From: a virus
DNA length: 64,000 nt
Virus record (IMG/VR): IMGVR_UViG_3300049629_001293
Location: 34,465 to 98,464 of that record
Direction: 5' to 3' (one strand)
Both the position numbers and the translations under genes were made by a program. Positions 1-6,682 of this stretch are shown in pieces (positions within the stretch are counted from its first letter, which is position 1; every line of letters starts with the position of its first letter). Below the pieces are notes generated by a model. That model searched no databases, was not told the origin of the DNA, and saw nothing but the letters and a program-made list of their open reading frames with translations.

Positions 1-293
1 GCATATTGTTTCCAATCCGACTCTGACAACCCTTTACGCTTAACAGCAACAATCGTATTACCATCGGCTTCTACAACCAAAACCTTCTCAATCCCTAATT
101 GACCCGCTTCCTCAAAGGTTCCATTCCCCGCACGGATAACGTCATTTTCATCAATAACAATGGAACGGCAAGCCCCAAACTGTTCTAAGGATTTGGAAAT
201 CACCTTAGCTGATAACGGCGTTCTTTTCCGTGCGTTATTAGGATCGGGTGTCAGACTTGAGATATTTGTTTCAGTAATTTTAGGTTTAGTCAT
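1..293 (-). CDS. ParB-like N-terminal domain protein (partial, continues past left edge)
   Basis: Starts at the ATG at 291-293 on the minus strand and is open to base 1, so the C-terminus is missing. The 97 visible residues begin MTKPKITETNISSLTPDPNN, followed by ARKRT, then IVIDENDVIRAGNGTFEEA and IEKVLVVEADG. This is the ParB/Srx-fold arrangement, with the substrate box in the form IRAGNGTFEEA instead of the usual GERR or GHHR. Phages often encode stand-alone ParB-like proteins next to DNA-modification genes; whether this one is a nuclease, NTPase or partition protein cannot be told from the fragment. Confidence 0.75.
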   Translation of the reverse strand, partial: MTKPKITETNISSLTPDPNNARKRTPLSAKVISKSLEQFGACRSIVIDENDVIRAGNGTFEEAGQLGIEKVLVVEADGNTIVAVKRKGLSESDWKQY

Positions 294-336
294 GAGTTTT
301 TGTGATGATGTTTAATTTGTTAATTCTAATCTGGAA

Positions 337-450
337 TTATACTTGGATCAAGTTAATAACAGAAGCGGATTCAGGGGTTCGCTTCCGAGGATTCCGAGGT
401 GTCAATTTTAGGTCGGCAATATCAACTTGTTCGATTTTGGGTTTCGTCAT
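337..450 (-). pseudogene. Truncated second copy of the ParB-like N-terminus
   Basis: A 37-codon minus-strand ORF begins MTKPKIEQVDIADLKLTPRN and continues PRKRTPESASVINLIQV before a stop. It matches the start of the neighbouring gene (MTKPKI, then SLTP-type sequence, N-A/P-RKRTP, then VI), but everything after about residue 32 is gone. It is most simply the broken N-terminal remnant of a tandem duplication of the adjacent gene. Expression as a short peptide cannot be excluded. Confidence 0.6.
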
Positions 451-466
451 AAATCAATAATATCTT

Positions 467-1213
467 ATGGTTGATTATGGTGTTCTGTCTATGTTAGCAT
501 CTAATTGTCCATTTCGGCACGACTCGGAAGGAGTTCGGAATACTTTGAACAAACCTGATAATACAAGACTAGACCTTTTGATCAAAGCTGTCGAAATTTT
601 AGTCGAGAATCCATACTTGTCCAACGTAAAAGTTGCCAAGTTAGTGGGGTGTGACGAAGGCTCTATTCGGCGATGGAAGAAGTTGGATATATGGAAAGAA
701 GAAGAGCAAAAAATATTAAAAATAAGAATGGAGGTAGCAGGAAATATATTATCAAATATCGTAAAAGGTAATCAGAGTGAGCAAAGAAACCAAAGTCATC
801 AGGATACTCAAAGTCATCAAAATACTCAAAGATATCAGAATACTCAAGGTGTTCGGGAGCAAAACGAGGATGTTAAAGATTTTGATCGGACTGACGTATT
901 TGAAACAAAGAGACGGATTCAGTATCAAGCCAACCTAGAGAAACAGCAAGACGACTTAAAGTTATTCCTAGAGGCAATCAAGGCAACGGGTGTCCAATCG
1001 CTAAAGTTAGCAAATAAAACTTATACCGAGTTAGGGAAAATGGATAACCCTGTCAAGGCTTGCCAGCAGGGGACAAAGGCAGGGGTTCATTTTCACGTCC
1101 GTACGGGGATGGACGCAGTAAAGGAAGTAGACCGACTCATTGAACGAATCTATCAAATAGATCGGGTTCTTGAGTATATGGAACAACAAATTGGGACAGA
1201 TGATTATGATTAA
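467..1213 (+). CDS. Helix-turn-helix protein, small-terminase-like
   Basis: 248 residues. After a non-conserved start, residues about 36-80 form an HTH (LLIKAVEILVENPYLSNVKV then AKLVGCDEGSIRRWKK), the arrangement seen at the N-terminus of many phage small terminase subunits and in transposase-type HTH proteins. A Q/H/N/T-rich linker with repeated SHQDTQ-like units (about residues 105-130) follows, then a helical C-terminus. The role as DNA-recognition subunit of the packaging motor is only a guess, because the large terminase lies 35 kb away. It could equally be a regulator. Confidence 0.55.
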   Translation: MVDYGVLSMLASNCPFRHDSEGVRNTLNKPDNTRLDLLIKAVEILVENPYLSNVKVAKLVGCDEGSIRRWKKLDIWKEEEQKILKIRMEVAGNILSNIVKGNQSEQRNQSHQDTQSHQNTQRYQNTQGVREQNEDVKDFDRTDVFETKRRIQYQANLEKQQDDLKLFLEAIKATGVQSLKLANKTYTELGKMDNPVKACQQGTKAGVHFHVRTGMDAVKEVDRLIERIYQIDRVLEYMEQQIGTDDYD

Positions 1214-1265
1214 CTTATATGGGACTACGTGTAACAGGCGAATCTACGGGAATGACAATACAAAA

Positions 1266-1291
1266 AAACACCCAATTAATACAGGGTGTTT
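1266..1291. terminator. Bidirectional intrinsic terminator
   Basis: An 8-bp stem (AAACACCC at 1266-1273, GGGTGTTT at 1284-1291) with a 10-base loop is followed by T-rich sequence on the plus strand and preceded by an A-run that serves the minus strand. It sits between the convergent ends of the genes at 467-1213 and 1311-1706. Confidence 0.75.
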
Positions 1292-1310
1292 TTGATTGAT
1301 AAGATAACTC

Positions 1311-1706
1311 TTAACTATCGGCGTTAAAACCATCTACAATCCCCATCAAATCAGGAATCAAAGATTGAATCTTTAAATATTTTTCCGATAAAGCCGCCTC
1401 CATTGCCTCCAGCCGTGCCTCTATGTCAGGGTCAATTGTCGGGGTTTGTCGTGCCTCTAGTTTGGCAATTCTGTCCAGCAGTTCAGCGTAGCTTGATTTG
1501 GGCTTTTCAACCTTCCTCTCTAGTTTTACCTCGCCATCGGTTAAGGTTTCAATCCCACTAATCAGGATATCTCTGATCGTTTTTGATTGGTCATAGTTAA
1601 CGCTCCCCCTGTTGTTAGGGGCTGTGGGGTAATGTTCCCGTCCGTAGGCTTCTATTGCAGTCAGAAGGTCGTCGGGACATCGGAAGTTAATCAGTCTGTT
1701 AGCCAT
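1311..1706 (-). CDS. Ribbon-helix-helix-type small DNA-binding protein
   Basis: 131 residues. The N-terminus (MANRLINFRCPDDLLTAIEA, then YGREHY) looks like a ribbon-helix-helix strand and first helix, and a conserved-looking TIRDILISGIETL helix follows at about residues 43-55. The C-terminal half is charged and probably coiled coil (ELLDRIAKLEAR, IEARLEAMEAALSEK). RHH proteins of this size often bind repeated operators or centromere-like sites next to their own gene, and an array of eight 12-bp repeats lies just upstream of its start. The link between protein and repeats is inferred from position only. Confidence 0.5.
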   Translation of the reverse strand: MANRLINFRCPDDLLTAIEAYGREHYPTAPNNRGSVNYDQSKTIRDILISGIETLTDGEVKLERKVEKPKSSYAELLDRIAKLEARQTPTIDPDIEARLEAMEAALSEKYLKIQSLIPDLMGIVDGFNADS

Positions 1707-1758
1707 AGGTTCTCTGTTTTACTTTGTGGGTTAAGTATAACACAACAATTGGGAATAT

Positions 1759-1854
1759 AGGACAAATAACAGGACACATAACAGGACACATAACAGGACA
1801 TATAACAGGACATATAACAGGACATATAACAGGACACATAACAGGACATATAAG
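1759..1854. repeat. Eight tandem 12-bp repeats (iteron-like)
   Basis: Eight head-to-tail copies of a 12-mer with consensus AGGACAYATAAC run without gaps. The first has AAATAAC and the last ends TATAAG. They occupy the intergenic region between the divergent RHH-like gene (start 1706) and the gene at 1994. Strict 12-bp phasing puts each copy about one helical turn from the next, as expected for cooperative protein binding such as an operator, centromere or replication iteron. Confidence 0.85.
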
Positions 1855-1906
1855 TAAAACATTATGTTTTATATCTTACCTATAGAAAAGTCTGATGTAA
1901 AACACC

Positions 1907-1942
1907 TTGACAAAGTAAAACAAATCGGTTATAGTGTTATAC
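1907..1942 (+). promoter_or_regulatory. Sigma70-type promoter with overlapping operator, copy 1
   Basis: TTGACA at 1907-1912, a 17-bp spacer and TATAGT at 1930-1935, reading toward the gene at 1994. An imperfect inverted repeat GTAAAAC (1915-1921), 14 bases, GTTATAC (1936-1942) brackets the -10 element, which would suit repression. The same arrangement recurs upstream of 2475 and 3352. Confidence 0.75.
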
Positions 1943-1993
1943 ATAGGGTAAAAAAAACCCTTAAACCACTACGGAACACGGAACCTTGAAATT

Positions 1994-2260
1994 ATGAATA
2001 ACCAAACAGAACGCTTCTTAACGTTTGCATCAGAAAAAATGGTGACAGTAGAAGGCTTCTACTACTGTTTCAACGATACCGGAATCGAGTTTATGCCCTC
2101 TGATAGTGAGTTATGGTTAACACTCACCTTTGAAGGGCAACTGGAAACCACCTATATCCAATACGAGGGGACTAAATCAATAGTCGAAGTCACTGAAAGA
2201 TTCCCAGAAGATGTAAAGGTTACTGAAATCATCAAATGGTTAAAATCGAAAATTAAATAA
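1994..2260 (+). CDS. Hypothetical protein, 88 aa
   Basis: I do not recognise this protein. It is mostly predicted beta strand (VTVEGFYYCFNDTGIEF, LWLTLTFEGQLETTYIQYEG) with a C-terminal amphipathic helix (VTEIIKWLKSKIK), and it has no signal peptide or membrane segment. It is the first gene of three monocistronic-looking units, each with its own promoter carrying the GTAAAAC operator, so it is probably an early, co-regulated accessory gene. ATG at 1994 is chosen because it follows the promoter at 1907-1935 at a normal distance. Confidence 0.65.
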   Translation: MNNQTERFLTFASEKMVTVEGFYYCFNDTGIEFMPSDSELWLTLTFEGQLETTYIQYEGTKSIVEVTERFPEDVKVTEIIKWLKSKIK

Positions 2261-2269
2261 ATCCTAAAA

Positions 2270-2290
2270 CCCCTCCCTAGAGGGGAGTTT
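2270..2290 (+). terminator. Possible intrinsic terminator
   Basis: Stem CCCCTC (2270-2275) and GAGGGG (2280-2285) with a 4-base loop, then AGTTTC. It follows the stop of the 88-aa gene. The T-run is short, so termination would be weak. Confidence 0.4.
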
Positions 2291-2357
2291 CACCCACCTA
2301 TAACTCAACTGTCTTGCTTTTAAGTAAAACCTATAAGTAAGACTAATCTAAAACTAC

Positions 2358-2386
2358 TTGACATCTGTAAAGCATAGCTGTAAGAT
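2358..2386 (+). promoter_or_regulatory. Sigma70-type promoter with operator, copy 2
   Basis: TTGACA at 2358-2363, a 17-bp spacer and TAAGAT at 2381-2386. GTAAAGC lies in the spacer and GTAAGAC and GTAAAAC follow the -10; further AAGTAAAAC and AAGTAAGAC copies lie upstream at about 2320-2343. Reads toward the gene at 2475. Confidence 0.7.
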
Positions 2387-2474
2387 GTAAGACATCAGAG
2401 TAAAACAACCAATACAGTTTAACTCTGATAACGCAACACAACACAACACAGTCACTACATATAAGGACAACACA

Positions 2475-3128
<654 letters not shown>

Positions 3129-3152
3129 GGACTTCTAACCTATCTGTAAGAC

Positions 3153-3247
3153 TTATAAGTAAAACATATAGTAAAGTGTTTTGCTTATAAGTAAGACAAA
3201 TGTAAAACTACTTGACAAAGTAAAACAAATTAGTTATACTGTTTTAC
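3153..3247 (+). promoter_or_regulatory. Promoter with two inverted-repeat operators, copy 3
   Basis: TTGACA (3212-3217), a 17-bp spacer and TATACT (3235-3240) drive the gene at 3352. A perfect inverted repeat GTAAAAC (3220-3226), 14 bases, GTTTTAC (3241-3247) is centred on the spacer and -10. Upstream, 14-base arms at 3153-3166 and 3177-3190 pair with one mismatch and again contain GTAAAAC. This is the cleanest of the three related promoter regions. Confidence 0.8.
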
Positions 3248-3351
3248 ATAGGGGTCAAGAAAACACCTCTTAAACACAACAGAGTCAGAAGGGCTACTTT
3301 CTCAGGGACGCCCAACCGACTCACCAAACCCTAGTTAAAGGATTCAATATC

Positions 3352-3777
3352 ATGGTAGCTCAAATTCAAGTCACAACGACAACCGAGATCATCTCAAGCT
3401 ATTACTCCGATTTTGACGGAATCACAATCGACACAATTTTAATGGCCCACCCAGACGGGTCAACAGAAATCCGATACGGTTGGACTGAATTAATGGAAAA
3501 CGGTGGCACAGTCCACTTTATCCGTACCGAGAAGGGGAGCGTCCTTAACGGGAATTGGGCAACGGTTCGCTCCAACAAATGGATGACAGCTTACAAAACT
3601 TTAAAACCCAAAACAACCCAAGCCCGACCCCAACCCGTGCAAATCCCCGTTATTCGTAGCTACGCAGGAAAAGCCTTTAGCTCAGGGCGAATCAAACCAA
3701 ACACGCCCGATTTTGATATTACAGAAGCACAAATGAATAAAATTTTGAGTGATGCCCGTCAATCACTCGGCTGGTAA
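3352..3777 (+). CDS. Hypothetical protein, 141 aa
   Basis: Not recognised. The N-terminal half is predicted beta-rich (IQVTTTTEIISSYYSDFDG, STEIRYGWTELMENGGTVHF). A basic, proline-rich stretch follows (TLKPKTTQARPQPVQIPVIR), then a C-terminal helix (FDITEAQMNKILSDARQSLG). It is soluble and lacks cysteines. It is the third of the operator-controlled genes and the last before the recombination gene at 3846; a hairpin lies just after its stop. ATG at 3352 is used since the upstream leader holds the promoter. Confidence 0.65.
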   Translation: MVAQIQVTTTTEIISSYYSDFDGITIDTILMAHPDGSTEIRYGWTELMENGGTVHFIRTEKGSVLNGNWATVRSNKWMTAYKTLKPKTTQARPQPVQIPVIRSYAGKAFSSGRIKPNTPDFDITEAQMNKILSDARQSLGW

Positions 3778-3785
3778 AAAACAAT

Positions 3786-3802
3786 GGGGGTGAAATTCCC
3801 CC
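3786..3802 (+). other. Intergenic RNA hairpin, copy 1
   Basis: GGGGG (3786-3790), TGAAATT loop, CCCCC (3798-3802). The same 17 bases recur at 4717-4733. There is no T-run, so it is more likely an mRNA-processing or stability hairpin than a terminator. Confidence 0.55.
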
Positions 3803-3845
3803 GACTTCCACAACTTAACCTTTATTCCCCTAGAACAAACAAACA

Positions 3846-4400
3846 ATGGACACTTTAGAGAAAATATTGAAATCTTTCGGCCAAACCTTTGATCAATACA
3901 TTGAACAGAAGCCTGTGTTCTCCAAAGGTTCAAAATCGGGAACCGTTGAGTATATTCCTTGGTTTAGCTTGTGCGATATTCTCGACACCTACGCCCCCGG
4001 CTGGGAATGGGAACTAAGCTGTGATTATCACGGGGATAGAACCGTTGTTATAGGAAAGCTCACAATTCATGGAAGCGATCGCAGTATCTCACGATCAGCA
4101 ACTGGAAACGAAGACAGCAATTGCGGGAGTTTTGGCGACCCATGCTCCAATGCTGAAGCCATGGCACTTCGCCGAGCTTGCGCTAAGTTTGGGATTGCTC
4201 GATATTTATGGGCAAAAGATGAAAAGCCTAAATCTAATCAGCAACCATCTAGCACTTTTAAGACCACACCACCACGCGAAAAAGGAACTATCAGCCGAGA
4301 GGAATGGTTAGCACGGCAGAAAAGATCGGAAGGGATTGATACGATGATTCATCAAACAATGCTAGATGAGCAACCGCGCTCAGATATGTTTGGCGATTAA
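3846..4400 (+). CDS. Rad52/22-type single-strand annealing protein
   Basis: 184 residues. The order matches the Rad52/22 superfamily fold used by phage annealing proteins: an N-terminal helix, VEYIPWFSLCDILDTYAPGW, beta strands ELSCDYHGDRTVVIGKLTIH, then the signature NAEAMALRRACAKFGIARYL at about 112-131, followed by a disordered tail. The family anneals complementary ssDNA during phage recombination and end repair. Small Rad52-type proteins of this kind are common in cyanobacteria, so this gene may be host-derived. A C-terminal ISREEWLARQKRSEGID segment could bind an SSB partner; that is inference. Confidence 0.8.
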   Translation: MDTLEKILKSFGQTFDQYIEQKPVFSKGSKSGTVEYIPWFSLCDILDTYAPGWEWELSCDYHGDRTVVIGKLTIHGSDRSISRSATGNEDSNCGSFGDPCSNAEAMALRRACAKFGIARYLWAKDEKPKSNQQPSSTFKTTPPREKGTISREEWLARQKRSEGIDTMIHQTMLDEQPRSDMFGD

Positions 4401-4476
4401 TTCCCCTAGAACAACCGAGACCTGAGCAAGTCTTTAAAAGGCTCAACAAACCATTATTTATTTAAGGTAAAAAAAA

Positions 4477-4707
4477 ATGAACAATAACTACATCGCCAGC
4501 GTCGAACCCTTAATCTTTGACACCTACGAAGAATTTAAAACCTGGATAGGGGAAGAGAGCAAAAGCCCTAGTTTTATTGCCCCAGCTATGATCGGATTTC
4601 CTTCTAAAAAGGAGAGCGATAAATTTATCTTAAATTACAAACCAGTCATAAGTTATGACTGTGGATCAGTCAAATACAACAAAATCTGGGGGAATCAATT
4701 CCTCTAG
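4477..4707 (+). CDS. Hypothetical protein, 76 aa
   Basis: Not recognised. It reads MNNNYIASVEPLIFDTYEEF, KTWIGEESKS, then FIAPAMIGFPSKKESDKFIL and a C-terminal ISYDCGSVKYNKIWGN. It has no membrane segment or cysteine motif. ATG follows an A-rich leader with no strong Shine-Dalgarno. It is transcribed with the Rad52-type gene upstream and separated from the next gene by the second GGGGG/CCCCC hairpin. Confidence 0.55.
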   Translation: MNNNYIASVEPLIFDTYEEFKTWIGEESKSPSFIAPAMIGFPSKKESDKFILNYKPVISYDCGSVKYNKIWGNQFL

Positions 4708-4716
4708 CCAATATCT

Positions 4717-4733
4717 GGGGGTGAAATTCCCCC
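4717..4733 (+). other. Intergenic RNA hairpin, copy 2
   Basis: GGGGG (4717-4721), TGAAATT, CCCCC (4729-4733), identical to the hairpin at 3786-3802 and in the same position relative to the preceding stop codon. Confidence 0.55.
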
Positions 4734-4772
4734 AATTCAAACAATCAACCAAATCAACTAAAAGATTAAATC

Positions 4773-5129
4773 ATGGCAACAAATTCTCCCGCATCAAAAA
4801 TTAAATCTAAACTAAAAAAAATATTTCCTAATACTAAGTTTAGTGTAACAACACCAGATTATCGCTATACCAAAGTTCGTGTTAAATGGGATATGGAAAT
4901 CGGTAGCAGTCTAACTTGGAATGCAATCAAAGCTGTTACAGATAAATACAACACTCATCCAACAATTAATAATTCTGGTGTTGAGTTATTACCTAATTTC
5001 AGTAAAGAACGAAAAGATTGGACGTTAGAGTGTATCAAAAATCTTCCCGTTGAAGGTGAAGAAAAATATGATGAAATAAAAAGATACAACCACTACATCA
5101 AAAATGGTGTATGTAACAATTTAGATTAA
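4773..5129 (+). CDS. LPD29-like domain protein
   Basis: 118 residues. The opening SKIKSKLKKIFPNTKFSVTT followed by a VRVKWDMEIGSSLTWNAI strand-helix resembles LPD29, a small domain usually found inside phage and plasmid polyvalent proteins (pattern: helix, FPxxKFSV, then V-x-W and a helix). Here it makes up a whole small protein. The domain's biochemical role is unknown. Assignment is from motif memory only, and a profile search would be needed to settle it. Confidence 0.5.
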   Translation: MATNSPASKIKSKLKKIFPNTKFSVTTPDYRYTKVRVKWDMEIGSSLTWNAIKAVTDKYNTHPTINNSGVELLPNFSKERKDWTLECIKNLPVEGEEKYDEIKRYNHYIKNGVCNNLD

Positions 5130-5159
5130 TAAACAAATCAACCAAAGGAAAAAAATATC

Positions 5160-5495
5160 ATGTTAGATAATTTAATTGTCGGTGGCAAATACACAATTCA
5201 TTTCATTTATGAACAGTTTTATAAAAAAACTGAAACGTTAGTTTTAAACTCGTTTCATTATGAAATATTTGAGATTAAAAAAACCGATTCAGGATTGCTA
5301 ATCAAATGCAAACGTAAAGGTCAATTTTACGAAACAGAGCTTAGTACCATCGGTCATTTCATAATTACAGAAAATTGGGTTAAGAATCCAAAGATTAATT
5401 GTGAAAAGCTCAGAGGTTTACCACTCAACGAGATTCTAAAAATCAAAATGAAAGAGATAGGTATTGAAGAATCTGATTTCTTGTACCAACAATAA
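5160..5495 (+). CDS. Hypothetical protein, 111 aa
   Basis: Not recognised. Mostly beta (LIVGGKYTIHFIYEQFYKKT, ETLVLNSFHYEIFEI, LLIKCKRKGQFYETELS) with a C-terminal helix (LNEILKIKMKEIGIEESDFL). It follows the LPD29-like gene by 30 bp behind an AAAGGAAAAA ribosome-binding region, so the two are probably cotranscribed. A structured leader with an intrinsic terminator lies downstream. Confidence 0.6.
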   Translation: MLDNLIVGGKYTIHFIYEQFYKKTETLVLNSFHYEIFEIKKTDSGLLIKCKRKGQFYETELSTIGHFIITENWVKNPKINCEKLRGLPLNEILKIKMKEIGIEESDFLYQQ

Positions 5496-5538
5496 ACCTT
5501 TATGGGAATTGGCGATCGCATAACTTCAACTCAACAGA

Positions 5539-5636
5539 AAGGAGGTGATGTTTAGACGAGGATCATCGGTCATCTGGTGTTTGTGTAAGTAAGACGAATC
5601 CGGGGTAGGAAAGACCCTTGAACTACCCTTTTTTTT
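5539..5636 (+). promoter_or_regulatory. Anti-16S-tail element, 14-codon ORF and intrinsic terminator
   Basis: AAAGGAGGTGAT at about 5539-5550 is complementary to 12 bases of the bacterial 16S rRNA 3' end. A 14-codon ORF (MFRRGSSVIWCLCK) starts at 5548, almost on top of it, and a terminator stem GGGTAG (5603-5608) / CTACCC (5623-5628) with a T-run to about 5636 follows. No large gene begins here. It may be an attenuator or leader peptide, or a small RNA, ahead of the gene at 5657. Confidence 0.5.
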
Positions 5637-5656
5637 AACAAATTAACAGGAGGATA

Positions 5657-5842
5657 ATGAGCGAATTTAAAGGATTTGTAGTCAAGAATAGTTTAGGTCA
5701 AGTTGTATTTTCAAGTTCAAGACACAGCGAAGCACGGAAGGAATGTGAAAGGTTAAACCTTCTAGGCAATGACAAGTTTTTTATTGAGGAAAACTGGAAA
5801 GGTACACCAGTTTCGGTTATTACAAGGACAAGGAGAACATGA
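5657..5842 (+). CDS. Hypothetical protein, 61 aa
   Basis: A small soluble protein with a beta-beta-alpha-beta pattern: FKGFVVKNSLGQVVFSSS, then a helix RHSEARKECERLNLLG, then FFIEENWKGTPVSVITR. Not recognised. It has a good AGGAGG Shine-Dalgarno three to four bases before ATG and overlaps the next gene by four bases (ATGA), implying translational coupling. It lies just after the terminator at 5603-5636, so expression may depend on read-through. Confidence 0.65.
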   Translation: MSEFKGFVVKNSLGQVVFSSSRHSEARKECERLNLLGNDKFFIEENWKGTPVSVITRTRRT

Positions 5843-6129
5843 GAAAAACAATTACAACACAGACAATTTATGGACTAGGAAAAGCTCAAGCCACGGCTAG
5901 AAAATGGTTGGCAGTTAACCGACTTGATGATGATTATTGGGGGATAACTTATATTCCGTTTGGGGTACGTTTTCCTGGTTGGTTTGCTACAAAAAGAGAT
6001 GCGATCGCAGCGTCAAAAATAGCAAGGAGAATATTCCCTTATCCATTCAAAAATAACGAACACCTGATGCCAACAGAAGCGCAGTGGTTTGAATCCCTAG
6101 AAGACAATCAAATCAATTTTTATAGATAG
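5839..6129 (+). CDS. Hypothetical protein, 96 aa
   Basis: Not recognised. Residues 12-28 (GLGKAQATARKWLAVNR) are a basic helix, followed by aromatic-rich strands (DDYWGITYIPFGVRFPGWFA) and a helix TKRDAIAASKIARRIFPYPF. The basic helices suggest nucleic-acid contact, which is inference only. Coupled to the preceding 61-aa gene by an ATGA overlap. A stem-loop (GAGAGGG/CCCTCTC, about 6141-6162) follows its stop. Confidence 0.6.
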   Translation: MRKTITTQTIYGLGKAQATARKWLAVNRLDDDYWGITYIPFGVRFPGWFATKRDAIAASKIARRIFPYPFKNNEHLMPTEAQWFESLEDNQINFYR

Positions 6130-6191
6130 GAGAAATCAATTGAGAGGGTTTAAACTCCCTCTCCTAAACTTCACCAATAGGACTAAAAACA

Positions 6192-6563
6192 ATGCAAAAA
6201 TCTACTTTTAAGATTGCCACAAAATTTTCGGATGCTACTCGCACCGAACCCAGAAAACCTATCGAATACACAGAAGTAAGTGGGTACGTCATCGGGAATT
6301 GGGGAATTACTAATCATGGGGCCGGGGATGGTTGGGTCGTCTACCATATTGTTAAGGGTTTGCGATTGTCCTATCTATGTTTTGAGTGGGATAACGCCGT
6401 CGTTGTTTTGCAGATGACCGTTAAATTATTTGGGGAAAACAACGACGGCGAACCGACCTCCGATAATTATAAAAAATCCTGTGATTGGGAGCGCGAAGCA
6501 CGCCTAATAGCGGCCCGCGATTGTCTTTATTTTGATGATGATTGCGATAGTGACGATGATTAA
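6192..6563 (+). CDS. Hypothetical protein with acidic C-terminal tail, 123 aa
   Basis: Not recognised. An N-terminal basic segment (KSTFKIATKFSDATRTEPRK) is followed by beta strands (EVSGYVIGNWGITNHGAGDG, WVVYHIVKGLRLSYLCFEWD), a charged helix (SCDWEREARLIAARDCLYF) and an all-acidic tail (DDDCDSDDD). Acidic tails of this sort occur on phage DNA mimics and chaperone-like proteins, but nothing more specific is visible. It is the last plus-strand gene before the convergent tape measure gene. Confidence 0.6.
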   Translation: MQKSTFKIATKFSDATRTEPRKPIEYTEVSGYVIGNWGITNHGAGDGWVVYHIVKGLRLSYLCFEWDNAVVVLQMTVKLFGENNDGEPTSDNYKKSCDWEREARLIAARDCLYFDDDCDSDDD

Positions 6564-6590
6564 TTGATTTGATTGTCAAGAATAACCAAT

Positions 6591-6634
6591 AATCCCTAGG
6601 GGTCAAGCTAACCTCTAGGGATTAGTTTTATTTT
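6591..6634. terminator. Bidirectional terminator between convergent operons
   Basis: AATCCCTAGGGGT (from 6591) pairs with AACCTCTAGGGATT (6610-6623) with one mismatch, followed by AGTTTTATTTT. It separates the plus-strand small genes from the minus-strand tape measure gene ending at 6683. Confidence 0.8.
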
Positions 6635-6682
6635 ACGCTTGTAGCGATCGCATTCCCTACACTTCCCAGTAAGATAGCTCCA

